From the NCBI GenBank assembly GCA_002495485.1, contig DAFH01000146.1:396-13897 (forward strand): a stretch of 13,502 nucleotides of DNA. The letters are read 5' to 3'. Position 1 is the stretch's first letter, and the number at the start of each line of letters is the position of its first letter. This document shows, piece after piece, positions 1 to 7,059 of this stretch. The stretch is from Candidatus Bathyarchaeota archaeon UBA185. Its GTDB lineage: Archaea; Thermoproteota; Bathyarchaeia; 40CM-2-53-6. The position numbers were made by a program, and so were the translations under genes. The notes below the pieces were generated by a model. It saw nothing but the letters and a program-made list of their open reading frames with translations. It was not told where the DNA came from and made no database searches.

Positions 1-1
1 A

Positions 2-955
2 AACGACCAGTCTGAGATTGTCGAGGCTCTCAAGACTGCTCTCGAAATGCCGGAAGAGGAGCAGGCCCGCCGCAACCAAGTGATGCAGTCCCGGCTTGAG
101 CGGTACGACGTTATCCACTGGGGCCAAGAGTTTGTGGGAGAACTCTTCTCGGTCAAGGAGCAGCAGAGGCAGTTCAGCGCTCGGCTCATGGACAGACCGT
201 CGCGGGAGAAGCTCATCAAAGACTACGCCGCGTCTCAGCGTCGAATCCTCTTCCTCGACTATGACGGGACCCTGTCGCCCTTCAAGGAGCATCCCGAGAC
301 TGCTGTTCCCGGGGCAATACTCATCGCGCTACTGACCACGCTGTCTGAGGACCCGCGCAACAACCTGGTAATAGTCAGCGGCCGTCACCGCGTTCTGCTG
401 CAGAGATGGTTCGGCTCACTCAACATTGGAATGGTCGCTGAGCACGGGGCCTGGATTAAGGAGAAGGAGAAGGACTGGGTTCCGGCGGTCAAAGTTGAGA
501 GCAACTGGAAGGAGAAGGTTCTGCCGATTCTGAGGAGCCATGAAGACCGGCTTCCAGGATCCTTTACCGAGGAGAAGGAGTTCTCGCTGGTCTGGAATTT
601 CCGGTCGGCAGATCCCGAACTGGCCTCGGTACGATCGAAGCAGCTGGCGGATGAGCTGTCCTACTCGTCTGAGAACACCGAGCTACAGGTACTTCAGGCG
701 AGCAAGTCGATAGAGGTCAGAAACATCGGCATCGACAAGGGCATGGCGGCGAAGCTGCTTCTAGCCGACAAGACGTTCGACTTTGTCCTTGCTGTTGGCG
801 ATGATCAGGCTGACGAGGACTTGTTCAAGGTGCTTCCGGAAGGTTCATACTCGATCAAGGTTGGGCTCTCAAAATCGTATGCAAAGTTCAACCTGAGGAA
901 TCACCGAGAAGTCGTCCAGCTTTTGACGGATCTGACCAAGACCGTGAAGCCTTGA
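2..955 (+). CDS. Trehalose-6-phosphate synthase/phosphatase fusion (OtsAB-like), 5' end cut by window edge
   Basis: The frame is open from base 2, so the ATG at 47 is internal. The first ~45 residues resemble the C-terminal helix of GT20 trehalose-6-phosphate synthases (an acidic/basic 'MPEEEQARRN' stretch, then 'DVIHWGQEFVGELF'). A complete HAD-type trehalose-6-phosphate phosphatase follows, which would dephosphorylate trehalose-6-P to trehalose in the cytosol. Counting from base 2: nucleophile motif DYDGT at residues 86-90, SGR of motif II at about 126-128, a cap domain with 'WNFRSADP', motif III lysine in 'IDKGMAA' near 246, and metal-binding GDDQADED at 266-273. All HAD catalytic residues are present, so the phosphatase should be active. 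Synthase and phosphatase in one chain is known in archaea and eukaryotes. Seen: the phosphatase motifs. Inferred: the synthase half lies left of the window. The gene ends 21 nt from the convergent GH15 gene. Confidence 0.9.
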   Translation, partial: NDQSEIVEALKTALEMPEEEQARRNQVMQSRLERYDVIHWGQEFVGELFSVKEQQRQFSARLMDRPSREKLIKDYAASQRRILFLDYDGTLSPFKEHPETAVPGAILIALLTTLSEDPRNNLVIVSGRHRVLLQRWFGSLNIGMVAEHGAWIKEKEKDWVPAVKVESNWKEKVLPILRSHEDRLPGSFTEEKEFSLVWNFRSADPELASVRSKQLADELSYSSENTELQVLQASKSIEVRNIGIDKGMAAKLLLADKTFDFVLAVGDDQADEDLFKVLPEGSYSIKVGLSKSYAKFNLRNHREVVQLLTDLTKTVKP

Positions 956-976
956 CGCGTGCCTCTCGCACCAAGG

Positions 977-2872
977 TCATCTGCTAGAGATTCTGCTGGA
1001 CAGTGCCTTCGCGTAGCGCAGGAGTCCGCTTTTTCGACGAGCCTCCTCTAGGCGTACGCTCGCGGTTATGAGGCCCATGTGAGTGTAGGCCTGTGGGAAG
1101 TTTCCTAGGGCCTCGCCGGTTGCTGGATCGATCTGTTCTGAGTAGAGTCCGAGATGATTCGCTCGCTTCGCCAGCTGGCCGAGCAGCCGTTCGGCTTCAC
1201 GGAGTTTTCCAAGTCTCGTGAGACAGTCTACCATCCAGAAGCTGCAGACGGTGAATGCGCCCTCTCTGCCGAGCTGGCCATCGTCGACGTTGTATCTGTA
1301 GACAAGATCGTCTTTCGAGAGTTCTTCGCGGATGCGCTGGATCGTGGAGGACATCCGCGGGTCTCTCGCGCTCAAGAATCCTACGAGAGGCATTAGGAGA
1401 TTGGCCGCGTCGAGTTCGTCTCCGCCGAGGACCATCGTGAACGCTTTCTTCTTCTCGGACCAGCCGCTCGAGAGAATCTCGCTCTTGATCTTCTTCTTGA
1501 CCGGTTCCCATCTCCGCCAGTCCTCGTCGTATCCGAGCTCTCGGGCGATGCGGATAGCCCTGTCGAGCGCTACGTAGCACCACATCTTCGACTCTACGAA
1601 GGGTCTCTGCTGTCGCATCTCCCAGATTCCACTGTCAGGGGTCTGCCACTCCTTCATCGCCTGGTCGGCCGCGTACCTGACTAGGTTCTCGTAGACTTGA
1701 GGAGTCGTCCAGTTCAGAGCCCGGTGAAGGAAGTAGATGTAGTCGACGACTATTCCGTAGATGTCGAGCTGTACTTGTCGGAACGCGGCGTTGCCTATTC
1801 TCACAGGGCTAGACCGGCGATATCCTTCTAGATGATCGAGGATGATCTCGGGGATGTCTCTCTCCCCGCCTATTCCCATCATTATCTGCAAGTTCTCTTT
1901 TGAGTGACGGCGCACATTGATGAGCCAGCGAGCATAGTCCAACGCCTCTCGCGTAGCGCCGGCCTCGCTCAGCGCCCAGACCGAGAGAGCATTGTCCCTG
2001 ATCCAGGAGTAGCGATAGTCCCAGTTTCTCAACGCGCCAACGCTCTCGGGAAGCGAGGTGGTGACCGCGGCGACCATGGCCCCGGTCGGCGCGTATTGTA
2101 GGAGTTTGAGTACGAGGCAGGATCTCACCACTTGGCTGCGGAAGGGTCCTTGATAATTGACGTGGCTGACCCAGCGCTTCCAGTAGGAGAGCGTCCGCGC
2201 GAGCTTCCTTCCCGTCTCGTATCTCGCCACGGGCATGGCACGGTCTCGTCCCCACTTTAGAACAAAGACGGCTCTCTGCCCCTTCGAGAGGCTGAAGTTG
2301 CTGGTTCCTGTCTCCTGGTCGGCTATGGCTATCTTTTCAGGCGATGATAGGCTGACTTCCTGTCCGTTGTTCACGGCTTTGCACCCGTAATCGGTCTCCG
2401 TGAGAACCGTCTTTCTCCGAGCATAGTCCAGCCGTGGCTGGAAGATTGTCCTAACACCGACTTTGCCGTGTAGACATTCGAGGATTCTGTGAAACTCTTG
2501 GAATCCTCGCAGTCTTCCCTCTTCCATGTAGCAGGGCATGAAGTCCGTGAGCTTGAGCCGTCCCGTCTCAGCCTCGAAGACGGTCACGAGCACGTTGGTG
2601 TCGCCTTCGTAGCTTTGTCTGGTCGAGAATCTTCCCGAGGGTGAGACCTGGAACATTCCACCCTTTCGAGCGTCGAGTATTGCCGCGAAGATGCTGGGTG
2701 AGTCGAATCGTGGCGCGCACTGCCAGTCGATCGACCCGTCGAGCCCTACAAGGGCGGCAGTGTGCATGTCCCCTACCACGCCGTAATCGCTGATGGGCTT
2801 GTACTCCGCTGCAGACCGGGACCTATCAGACAAGGAGCTTACAACGCCTCCGGAATCACGCGCTCCGAGCAT
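977..2872 (-). CDS. Glycoside hydrolase family 15 protein, probable trehalase (or glucoamylase-like)
   Basis: 631 aa, typical for prokaryotic GH15. The N-terminal family signature 'DYGVVGDMHTAALVGLDGSIDW' type block starts at about residue 29, then 'PRFDSPSIFAAILD', a beta-rich N-terminal domain to about residue 240, and the (alpha/alpha)6 barrel with 'SLPESVGALRNWDYRYSW' near 273-290. The likely general acid is E418 in 'DSGIWEMR' and the general base E579 in 'LYSEQIDPATGE', followed by the conserved 'GNFPQAYTH'. Archaeal (Thermoplasma, Sulfolobus) and mycobacterial members of this architecture are trehalases, and the convergent OtsAB-like gene supports trehalose as substrate; alpha-1,4-glucans remain possible. 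It is probably cytosolic, since no signal peptide is visible. The ATG at 2872 lies 23 residues before the conserved region without a clear SD or TATA box; a TTG at 2833 is an alternative. The LLM gene lies upstream on the same strand with an 82-nt gap. Confidence 0.88.
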   Translation of the reverse strand: MLGARDSGGVVSSLSDRSRSAAEYKPISDYGVVGDMHTAALVGLDGSIDWQCAPRFDSPSIFAAILDARKGGMFQVSPSGRFSTRQSYEGDTNVLVTVFEAETGRLKLTDFMPCYMEEGRLRGFQEFHRILECLHGKVGVRTIFQPRLDYARRKTVLTETDYGCKAVNNGQEVSLSSPEKIAIADQETGTSNFSLSKGQRAVFVLKWGRDRAMPVARYETGRKLARTLSYWKRWVSHVNYQGPFRSQVVRSCLVLKLLQYAPTGAMVAAVTTSLPESVGALRNWDYRYSWIRDNALSVWALSEAGATREALDYARWLINVRRHSKENLQIMMGIGGERDIPEIILDHLEGYRRSSPVRIGNAAFRQVQLDIYGIVVDYIYFLHRALNWTTPQVYENLVRYAADQAMKEWQTPDSGIWEMRQQRPFVESKMWCYVALDRAIRIARELGYDEDWRRWEPVKKKIKSEILSSGWSEKKKAFTMVLGGDELDAANLLMPLVGFLSARDPRMSSTIQRIREELSKDDLVYRYNVDDGQLGREGAFTVCSFWMVDCLTRLGKLREAERLLGQLAKRANHLGLYSEQIDPATGEALGNFPQAYTHMGLITASVRLEEARRKSGLLRYAKALSSRISSR

Positions 2873-2954
2873 CGGTGACTGAAAAGCGCTTCGAGCAGAT
2901 ACCCACGTTTTGAGCGACGAGCCAAGCTTTCGCGAACGATCGGGGTCGACTTCC

Positions 2955-3824
2955 CTAGCCAGTTACGAGCTTGGTCTGCTTTGTGTGGGAGGAGAGGATC
3001 TCGCGCGAGAACTGTCTCATCACTGGAACATAGTCCTCCTGTGGGAAAGCTGTGACGTAGAATTCGCAGCCGTTGTCGACGGCATCTTCAACGTTCTTTG
3101 CGAGTGATTTCATGTCGAACCTTCCTCCTTGAACGTTTGGTGATCCTGCGCCGAACGAGATCTTCTCTCGCCTCCCTCGCTTCATCGCCTCTTTCTCCAC
3201 CATCTCCTTTGCCTCAGCAAAGGGAATCTTAGACCATGACGGAATGAAACACATGTCTCCATATCTCCCGGCCATCCGGAGCATCCGAGGACCCACCCCG
3301 CCGAAGAGCAATGGCGGGTGTGGCTTCTGGACCGGCTTGGGGTCAACCACTGCGCCTTTCGCTTTGTAGAATCTTCCCTCGAAGTCGACCTTGTCTTCGG
3401 TCCAGAGTCTCCTGATCAGTCTCACGCCTTCCTCAGCCTTGTCAACCCTAGTCTTGGCAACGTTCCATTCGCTGTAGCCGTCGAACTCGGTCCTCGACCA
3501 GCCGGCCCCGACTCCCAGTATGGTGCGGCCTGAGGAAATCACGTCCAAGCTCGCTACGATCTTGGCGAGAATGCCGGGCGGACGGAAGGGTATCGGTGTG
3601 ACCAGTGTTCCCAGCATGATACGTCGGGTCTTGGCGGCGAGATAGCCGAACTGCACCCACGTGTCCAACGTCGAGTTTCTGTCCGGCATTTCGTTCCGGT
3701 CCCACATGTAATGGTCGGGAAAGACCGCGGCGTAGAATCCGAGATCGTCAGCGACTTGAACCGCTTCTTCGGCAAGCTTCCATCTTCGGTAGAAGTTTCC
3801 TAGTCCCGCGATGAAGAATCTCAT
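2955..3824 (-). CDS. LLM-class (luciferase-like) F420-dependent oxidoreductase
   Basis: 289 aa, a single TIM-barrel of the bacterial luciferase-like superfamily. Visible family features: N-terminal 'MRFFIAGLGNF' strand, 'LGFYAAVFPDHYMWD' (28-42), 'MLGTLVTPIPFRPP' (70-83), 'DVISSGRTILGVGAGW' (94-109, the loop that packs on the deazaflavin), and 'PPLLFGGVGPRMLRMAGRYGDM' split across residues 171-192. Such proteins use F420H2 or FMN to reduce, or monooxygenate, diverse substrates. F420 is inferred from the archaeal context, and the substrate cannot be told. The ATG at 3824 is supported by the first beta strand starting directly after it and by a TATA-like box 23-31 nt upstream, implying a leaderless or very short-leader mRNA. 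That box overlaps the stop codon of the upstream methyltransferase gene, so this gene probably has its own promoter although it lies in line with that gene. Confidence 0.88.
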   Translation of the reverse strand: MRFFIAGLGNFYRRWKLAEEAVQVADDLGFYAAVFPDHYMWDRNEMPDRNSTLDTWVQFGYLAAKTRRIMLGTLVTPIPFRPPGILAKIVASLDVISSGRTILGVGAGWSRTEFDGYSEWNVAKTRVDKAEEGVRLIRRLWTEDKVDFEGRFYKAKGAVVDPKPVQKPHPPLLFGGVGPRMLRMAGRYGDMCFIPSWSKIPFAEAKEMVEKEAMKRGRREKISFGAGSPNVQGGRFDMKSLAKNVEDAVDNGCEFYVTAFPQEDYVPVMRQFSREILSSHTKQTKLVTG

Positions 3825-3846
3825 TGATTCCTACGAAAGCCGCCTA

Positions 3847-3855
3847 CAATTTATC
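3847..3855 (-). promoter_or_regulatory. TATA-like box of the LLM oxidoreductase gene
   Basis: On the minus strand the sequence reads GATAAATTG, centred about 27 nt upstream of the ATG at 3824. This is the usual archaeal spacing for a leaderless transcript. The TAA in it is also the stop codon of the methyltransferase gene. Confidence 0.55.
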
Positions 3856-4498
3856 GACTACCCTCGGGACGAGTGTAGAGGAAGACCAGCCACAGTCGTG
3901 ATCCCTGCTTCTTCTTCAGAGTGAAGCCCGAAGACCGGAGGGTCTTGTCGATTCTGTCCAAGGGATGGAGATAGAACAGGATCTTGCCCTTTCGCCTTGC
4001 AAAGTAGTTCACAATCCTAACTCCAACCCGGAACGCTGGCTTGGCGATGCCTTCGTCGCGCGGGACAATGAAACCGATCATTGTTCGACTCGTGGCTATT
4101 GCATTCTTGAGAAGTGGCTGCCAGTCGGAGTAACAGCAGAGAACCTTGTCCATTATGACAATGTCCGAGGGCGGAAGTTCTGCAGTGGCGGCGTTTCCAA
4201 CTTGGAACTTGGCCGTAGCGCCGAATCCGTTCAGCAGCGCAAGTTGGGTGGCGGATTGGATCATGTTGGGAGCGAGATCGAAGCCGACAGTGGTGCTGGC
4301 ACCCTCTCTCAGAAGCTCTACAGAGAATCCGCCTGATCCGCATCCAAGATCCTCTACCGATCTCTCCGGGATTCCCTCATCGCGCATGAGACCGAGGAGT
4401 ATCCTACTACTTGGGGAGAGCCCTCTCTTCTTGTAGCGGTCGCAGAAGTCGCAGGCGTCCCCGTCGAACTCGCGACCTATCCGGTCTGTTTCAGACAG
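3851..4498 (-). CDS. Class I SAM-dependent methyltransferase, start uncertain (frame extends upstream of first ATG)
   Basis: From the first ATG (4387) the frame gives 178 aa beginning only 10 residues before SAM motif I 'VEDLGCGSGG'. That is too short for a complete Rossmann methyltransferase, which needs an N-terminal helix region. The frame stays open upstream to a TAA at 4559-4561, and the extension 'DFCDRYKKRGLSPSSRILLG' looks like the usual pre-motif-I helices. It contains no ATG, GTG or TTG. A CTG at 4498-4496 preceded by GGAG (4506-4503, 4-nt spacer) would give 215 aa; those coordinates are used here. On that numbering: motif I GCGSG at 52-56, ribose-binding Asp at 74 ('GFDLAPN'), post-II 'DIVIMDKVLCCYSDW' around 112-126, C-terminal 'HPLDRIDKTLRSSGF'. 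It is probably a small-molecule methyltransferase of unknown substrate. Alternatives to a CTG start are a sequencing or mutational loss of the start codon. Confidence 0.8.
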   Translation of the reverse strand: MSETDRIGREFDGDACDFCDRYKKRGLSPSSRILLGLMRDEGIPERSVEDLGCGSGGFSVELLREGASTTVGFDLAPNMIQSATQLALLNGFGATAKFQVGNAATAELPPSDIVIMDKVLCCYSDWQPLLKNAIATSRTMIGFIVPRDEGIAKPAFRVGVRIVNYFARRKGKILFYLHPLDRIDKTLRSSGFTLKKKQGSRLWLVFLYTRPEGSR

Positions 4499-4552
4499 AT
4501 TGCTCCGAACTGGCTGTTCCTTCCGTGACGTGGTTTGGGCACTTGTTGGAAG

Positions 4553-4569
4553 CGGATATTAACCGCAAC
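4553..4569. promoter_or_regulatory. Shared divergent TATA region between methyltransferase and aldo/keto reductase
   Basis: The core GGATATTAACC is A/T-rich on both strands. Rightward, TATTAA ends about 28 nt before the GTG at 4590, fitting a leaderless aldo/keto reductase transcript. Leftward, TTAATATCC could drive the methyltransferase gene with a leader of about 30 nt to the CTG at 4498. The rightward sequence TATTAACCGCAAC matches 9 of 13 positions of the TTTAATCCGCTAC element found further right. Confidence 0.45.
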
Positions 4570-4589
4570 ATATCTGCTTGGCTCAGCAG

Positions 4590-5576
4590 GTGCGGATAAC
4601 GAACTATCGTAGACTTGGAAGTTCTGGACTCAAGCTGAGCGAACTGTCGCTCGGCGCTTGGGTAACGTACGGCGGCCAAGTAGGCGAGGAGGTCGCGGTC
4701 AAATGCATGTCAAGAGCCTACGATGCGGGTGTGAACTTCTTCGACAATGCCGAGGCGTACGCGCACGGCAACGCCGAAGTCGTGATGGGTAACGTGATCA
4801 AGCAGTTGGGCTGGAAGCGTGAGAGCATTGTCGTCTCGACCAAGGTATTCTGGGGAGGAGAGGGTCCAAACGACAAGGGCCTCTCCAGGAAGCACATCTA
4901 CGAAGCTTGTCGAAACTCGCTGAAAAGATTGCAATTGTCCTATCTTGATCTGTTCTTCTGCCATCGCCCAGATCCCAACACGCCGATCGAAGAAACAGTA
5001 AGGGCGATGGATGATCTCGTCCACCAAGGTCTGATTCTCTACTGGGGAACCTCGGAGTGGAGTGCCGCCGATATCATGCGCGCTCATGGAATTGCCCGCG
5101 AGCTTGACATGACCCCGCCGACGATGGAGCAACCACAGTACAACATGCTACACAGAGACAGAGTCGAGGTCGAATACCTCCCACTGTATCACGAGATCGG
5201 ACTCGGGACCACTATCTGGAGCCCGTTGGCTTCGGGATTGCTAACGGGAAAGTACGGCAAGGGAGTTCCTCCGGGTTCTCGAGCTTCGCTGGAAGGCTAC
5301 GGATGGTTGAAGGAGCATGTGATCACGCCGGAGAACGTTGAGAAGGTAAACCAGCTCGACCCCATAGCTAAGGAGCTGGGATGCACCCTAGCACAACTGG
5401 GACTGGCATGGTGTCTAAAGAACCCTCACGTCAGCACTGTGATAACGGGCGCAAGTCGACCCGAACAAGTCGTGGAAAACATGAAAGCAGCAGACATCGC
5501 GAACAAGCTCGACTCAGACACGTTGGATCGTATAGACGCGATCCTCGGCAACCGACCAAGCCCCGACCAGGAATAG
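4590..5576 (+). CDS. Aldo/keto reductase, voltage-gated K+ channel beta-subunit-like branch
   Basis: About 328 aa, full length for an NADPH-dependent aldo/keto reductase (TIM barrel, cytosolic). Counting from the GTG: N-terminal '[19 protein letters not shown]', catalytic tetrad Asp52 and Tyr57 ('[12 protein letters not shown]'), Lys85 ('[10 protein letters not shown]') and His125 ('FFCHRPD'). Later come 'YWGTSEWSA', '[12 protein letters not shown]', '[19 protein letters not shown]', and the C-terminal NADP-phosphate-binding '[15 protein letters not shown]'. '[10 protein letters not shown]' and '[11 protein letters not shown]' place it with the Kv-beta/YghZ-like group that reduces aldehydes; the substrate is unknown. 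A TTG at 4578 would add four residues, but the TATA-like box at 4557-4562 would place the transcript start near 4585, downstream of that TTG, so GTG 4590 is preferred. It is divergent from the methyltransferase gene. Confidence 0.9.
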   Translation: MRITNYRRLGSSGLKLSELSLGAWVTYGGQVGEEVAVKCMSRAYDAGVNFFDNAEAYAHGNAEVVMGNVIKQLGWKRESIVVSTKVFWGGEGPNDKGLSRKHIYEACRNSLKRLQLSYLDLFFCHRPDPNTPIEETVRAMDDLVHQGLILYWGTSEWSAADIMRAHGIARELDMTPPTMEQPQYNMLHRDRVEVEYLPLYHEIGLGTTIWSPLASGLLTGKYGKGVPPGSRASLEGYGWLKEHVITPENVEKVNQLDPIAKELGCTLAQLGLAWCLKNPHVSTVITGASRPEQVVENMKAADIANKLDSDTLDRIDAILGNRPSPDQE

Positions 5577-5757
5577 CCACAAAACGGCTTGTCAATCGAA
5601 ACGCTCCACAGCCTCTTAGGGGCTTCTTTCTAGGCGACTATGATCGCGCTCACGGTATACTTCTGCCGCGGATGAAGCAATGGATATCCACCTATATCTG
5701 CGTCTACAATTTTATTGTATCTGTTTAAATAACCGGGTGCCCAGAGCATCCGATATC
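5577..5757 (+). promoter_or_regulatory. Intergenic region with weak hairpin and strong TATA box (5724-5731)
   Basis: A weak stem AGCCT...GGGCT (about 5610-5624) followed by a T/C-rich tail may end the aldo/keto reductase transcript. TTTAAATA at 5724-5731 is the best TATA box in the window; it ends 26 nt before the ATG at 5758 and fixes that ATG as the likely start of the next gene. No coding sequence is seen here. Confidence 0.6.
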
Positions 5758-6264
5758 ATGCAGCCACGACATCTCCGGTTGCTTATCGTATTCGTTACGG
5801 TGGTCTCGCTTATCGGAGCGAGCTTTGCCGTGACCAAACTGTCGATCGCTAACACTACGAACATCAATCCGGGGCAGAACATTGCCATAACCCAACCCTC
5901 TCTCACACCCCCAGGCTCTTGCCCTGCGAACGGAGATCCTAGCTATATTCAGAATCCGACCTCGCTCTTTTGGAATCTGACAGCTGGGGCCACCGGGGAG
6001 ATCTACTACTTCTGCATGAATAACCAAGGCACCGTCAGCGATCCGGTCAGCATTACCGCATCACCGACGACCGTCATCTCGAGCGGTGTTGCAGGCGCGT
6101 GCGCTGCGGGAGCGAATACTGGCAACTCCTTGGTGATGGTGGTTACTGCTCAAACGCCATTGGCTGCTCACTCGGTTACGACGACCCCTGACTCGGTCCA
6201 AGTCTGCGCGGGAACTTCAATGGCTACCGGAGCCGGCCCCAGCTTTACAGTCGACGTCCAGTAG
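5758..6264 (+). CDS. Small secreted or membrane-anchored beta-rich protein, first of two tandem paralogs
   Basis: 168 aa, function not recognised. Residues 1-7 are basic ('MQPRHLR'), followed by a hydrophobic segment of about 18 residues (8-25) running into 'AVTKLSIANTTNINPGQNI'. The remaining ~140 residues are Thr/Ser/Asn/Pro-rich, acidic-poor and beta-strand-like, with four cysteines (55, 86, 115, 150), enough for two disulfides outside the cell. The central 'EIYYFCMNNQGT' resembles the strand/NxGT turn of Ig-like extracellular domains. It aligns with the next protein at the helix-strand junction (AVTxxSIxNT), at the Y-x-C-x-NN-x-GT block and in cysteine number, so the two are diverged duplicates. 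The hydrophobic N-terminus followed directly by beta sequence resembles pilin-like or TasA-like fibre subunits, but that is inference. The start at 5758 is chosen from the TATA box 27 nt upstream; an upstream ATG at 5680 lies before that box. Confidence 0.75.
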   Translation: MQPRHLRLLIVFVTVVSLIGASFAVTKLSIANTTNINPGQNIAITQPSLTPPGSCPANGDPSYIQNPTSLFWNLTAGATGEIYYFCMNNQGTVSDPVSITASPTTVISSGVAGACAAGANTGNSLVMVVTAQTPLAAHSVTTTPDSVQVCAGTSMATGAGPSFTVDVQ

Positions 6265-6284
6265 ATTTCTTTGAGGGGTGGGGA

Positions 6285-6309
6285 GTTCGCGCGGTCGCTC
6301 AGCGCGAAC
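6285..6309 (+). other. Perfect 8-bp inverted repeat (RNA hairpin) between the tandem secreted-protein genes
   Basis: GTTCGCGC (6285-6292) and GCGCGAAC (6302-6309) are perfect complements around a 9-nt loop. The hairpin sits 21 nt after the stop of the first paralog and about 85 nt before the ATG of the second. There is no T tract after it, only a pyrimidine-rich run. It could be an mRNA-stability or partial termination element that sets unequal expression of the two genes. Confidence 0.5.
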
Positions 6310-6394
6310 GCTCTCTCATACGGTCTGACGCCCCGGTCACTTGTAAACCGTGAGCGAGGGCAATGACGCCGCAATAGGTCTGGCGAATGAGAGA

Positions 6395-6883
6395 ATGAAG
6401 CGGACATTGGTGAACCTGGCAAAGAGCAGATACTTCGTGCCGTCACTGATGATGACGATTTCTCTTGTCCTTCTCGCCTACGCGGTTACATCCATTTCAA
6501 TTTCGAATACTATAACGATCACATCGGGGGGCAGTGTCAAGATAATCTATCAAACTACAACCTTCTCTGGATCAAACTGTCCGACCACTGGCTACACTAC
6601 AAATCCTTCTGGATTCTCGTTTAGTGAGCCCGCGGGCGGGTCCACGAGCGTCTACCTCTGCGTCAACAATGTAGGAACGGGCGTCGACAACCCGACAATA
6701 GCCATCACGAGCGGAGACCCGATGACCTGCGGTTCGGGAACGAGCCCCTGCTTTTCAGTAACGCCAACATCCCTAACAGCAATTCCTCCTGGCGGGTTCA
6801 GTGCCCCCACTAATGTGACAATATCGAACAGCTTTAGTGCTGCACAACCGTCACCCGTCACCGTTACGATAACGGTTACCTGA
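6395..6883 (+). CDS. Small secreted or membrane-anchored beta-rich protein, second tandem paralog
   Basis: 162 aa from ATG 6395; an in-frame GTG at 6350 would add 15 hydrophilic residues. A basic N-terminus ('MKRTLVNLAKSRYF') precedes one hydrophobic helix (about 15-31), which passes into 'VTSISISNTITITSGGSVKI'. The rest is a Ser/Thr/Gly/Pro-rich beta domain with four cysteines (62, 89, 112, 119). 'SVYLCVNNVGTG' matches 'IYYFCMNNQGTV' of the upstream paralog. The end, 'PVTVTITVT', is a terminal beta strand reaching the last residue, as in Ig-fold subunits. No function is recognised; a role in the cell surface or a fibre is inferred from the signal or anchor segment and composition. No TATA box is evident just upstream, so it is probably co-transcribed with the first paralog across the hairpin at 6285-6309. 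ATG is preferred because it gives an N-terminal length closer to that of the paralog. Confidence 0.72.
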   Translation: MKRTLVNLAKSRYFVPSLMMTISLVLLAYAVTSISISNTITITSGGSVKIIYQTTTFSGSNCPTTGYTTNPSGFSFSEPAGGSTSVYLCVNNVGTGVDNPTIAITSGDPMTCGSGTSPCFSVTPTSLTAIPPGGFSAPTNVTISNSFSAAQPSPVTVTITVT

Positions 6884-6924
6884 CCTGTCGATTTTCGTTC
6901 TTGCTCGTCTAAGTGTGCTAGAGT

Positions 6925-6952
6925 CTCTCCCTTCGGGTCGCTACGAAGAGAG
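6925..6952 (+). other. Imperfect hairpin downstream of the second secreted-protein gene
   Basis: CTCTC-cc-TTCG (6925-6935) pairs with CGAAGAGAG (6944-6952) across an 8-nt loop, with a 2-nt bulge on the left arm. It lies about 42 nt after the stop. A transcript-end or processing structure is likely; no T tract follows. Confidence 0.4.
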
Positions 6953-6992
6953 GCCGACCGCCTCCCGACTGACCTAGAGGCAAGGAATGAAC

Positions 6993-7005
6993 TTTAATCC
7001 ACTAC
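6993..7005 (+). promoter_or_regulatory. TATA-like element TTTAATCCACTAC upstream of the zinc-finger gene
   Basis: TTTAATCCACTAC is identical, apart from one purine (A/G), to the element in front of the PstS-like gene (8950-8962), and close to the one in front of the small ORF (8467-8479). It would start transcription near 7020, leaving a leader of about 40 nt to the TTG at 7060. Confidence 0.5.
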
Positions 7006-7059
7006 AGCCCTCTCGCGGGCCTGTTACCGGATTTCTGAGATCTTGGTTAGAAGTGGAAT

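Noticed and set aside
4578..4589. TTG start for the aldo/keto reductase
   Set aside because: The TATA-like box at 4557-4562 places the transcript start near 4585, downstream of this TTG; GTG 4590 fits better.
5680..5757. Extending the first secreted protein to an upstream ATG at 5680
   Set aside because: The best TATA box (5724-5731) would then lie inside the coding region, and the added residues precede and spoil a normal signal or anchor segment.
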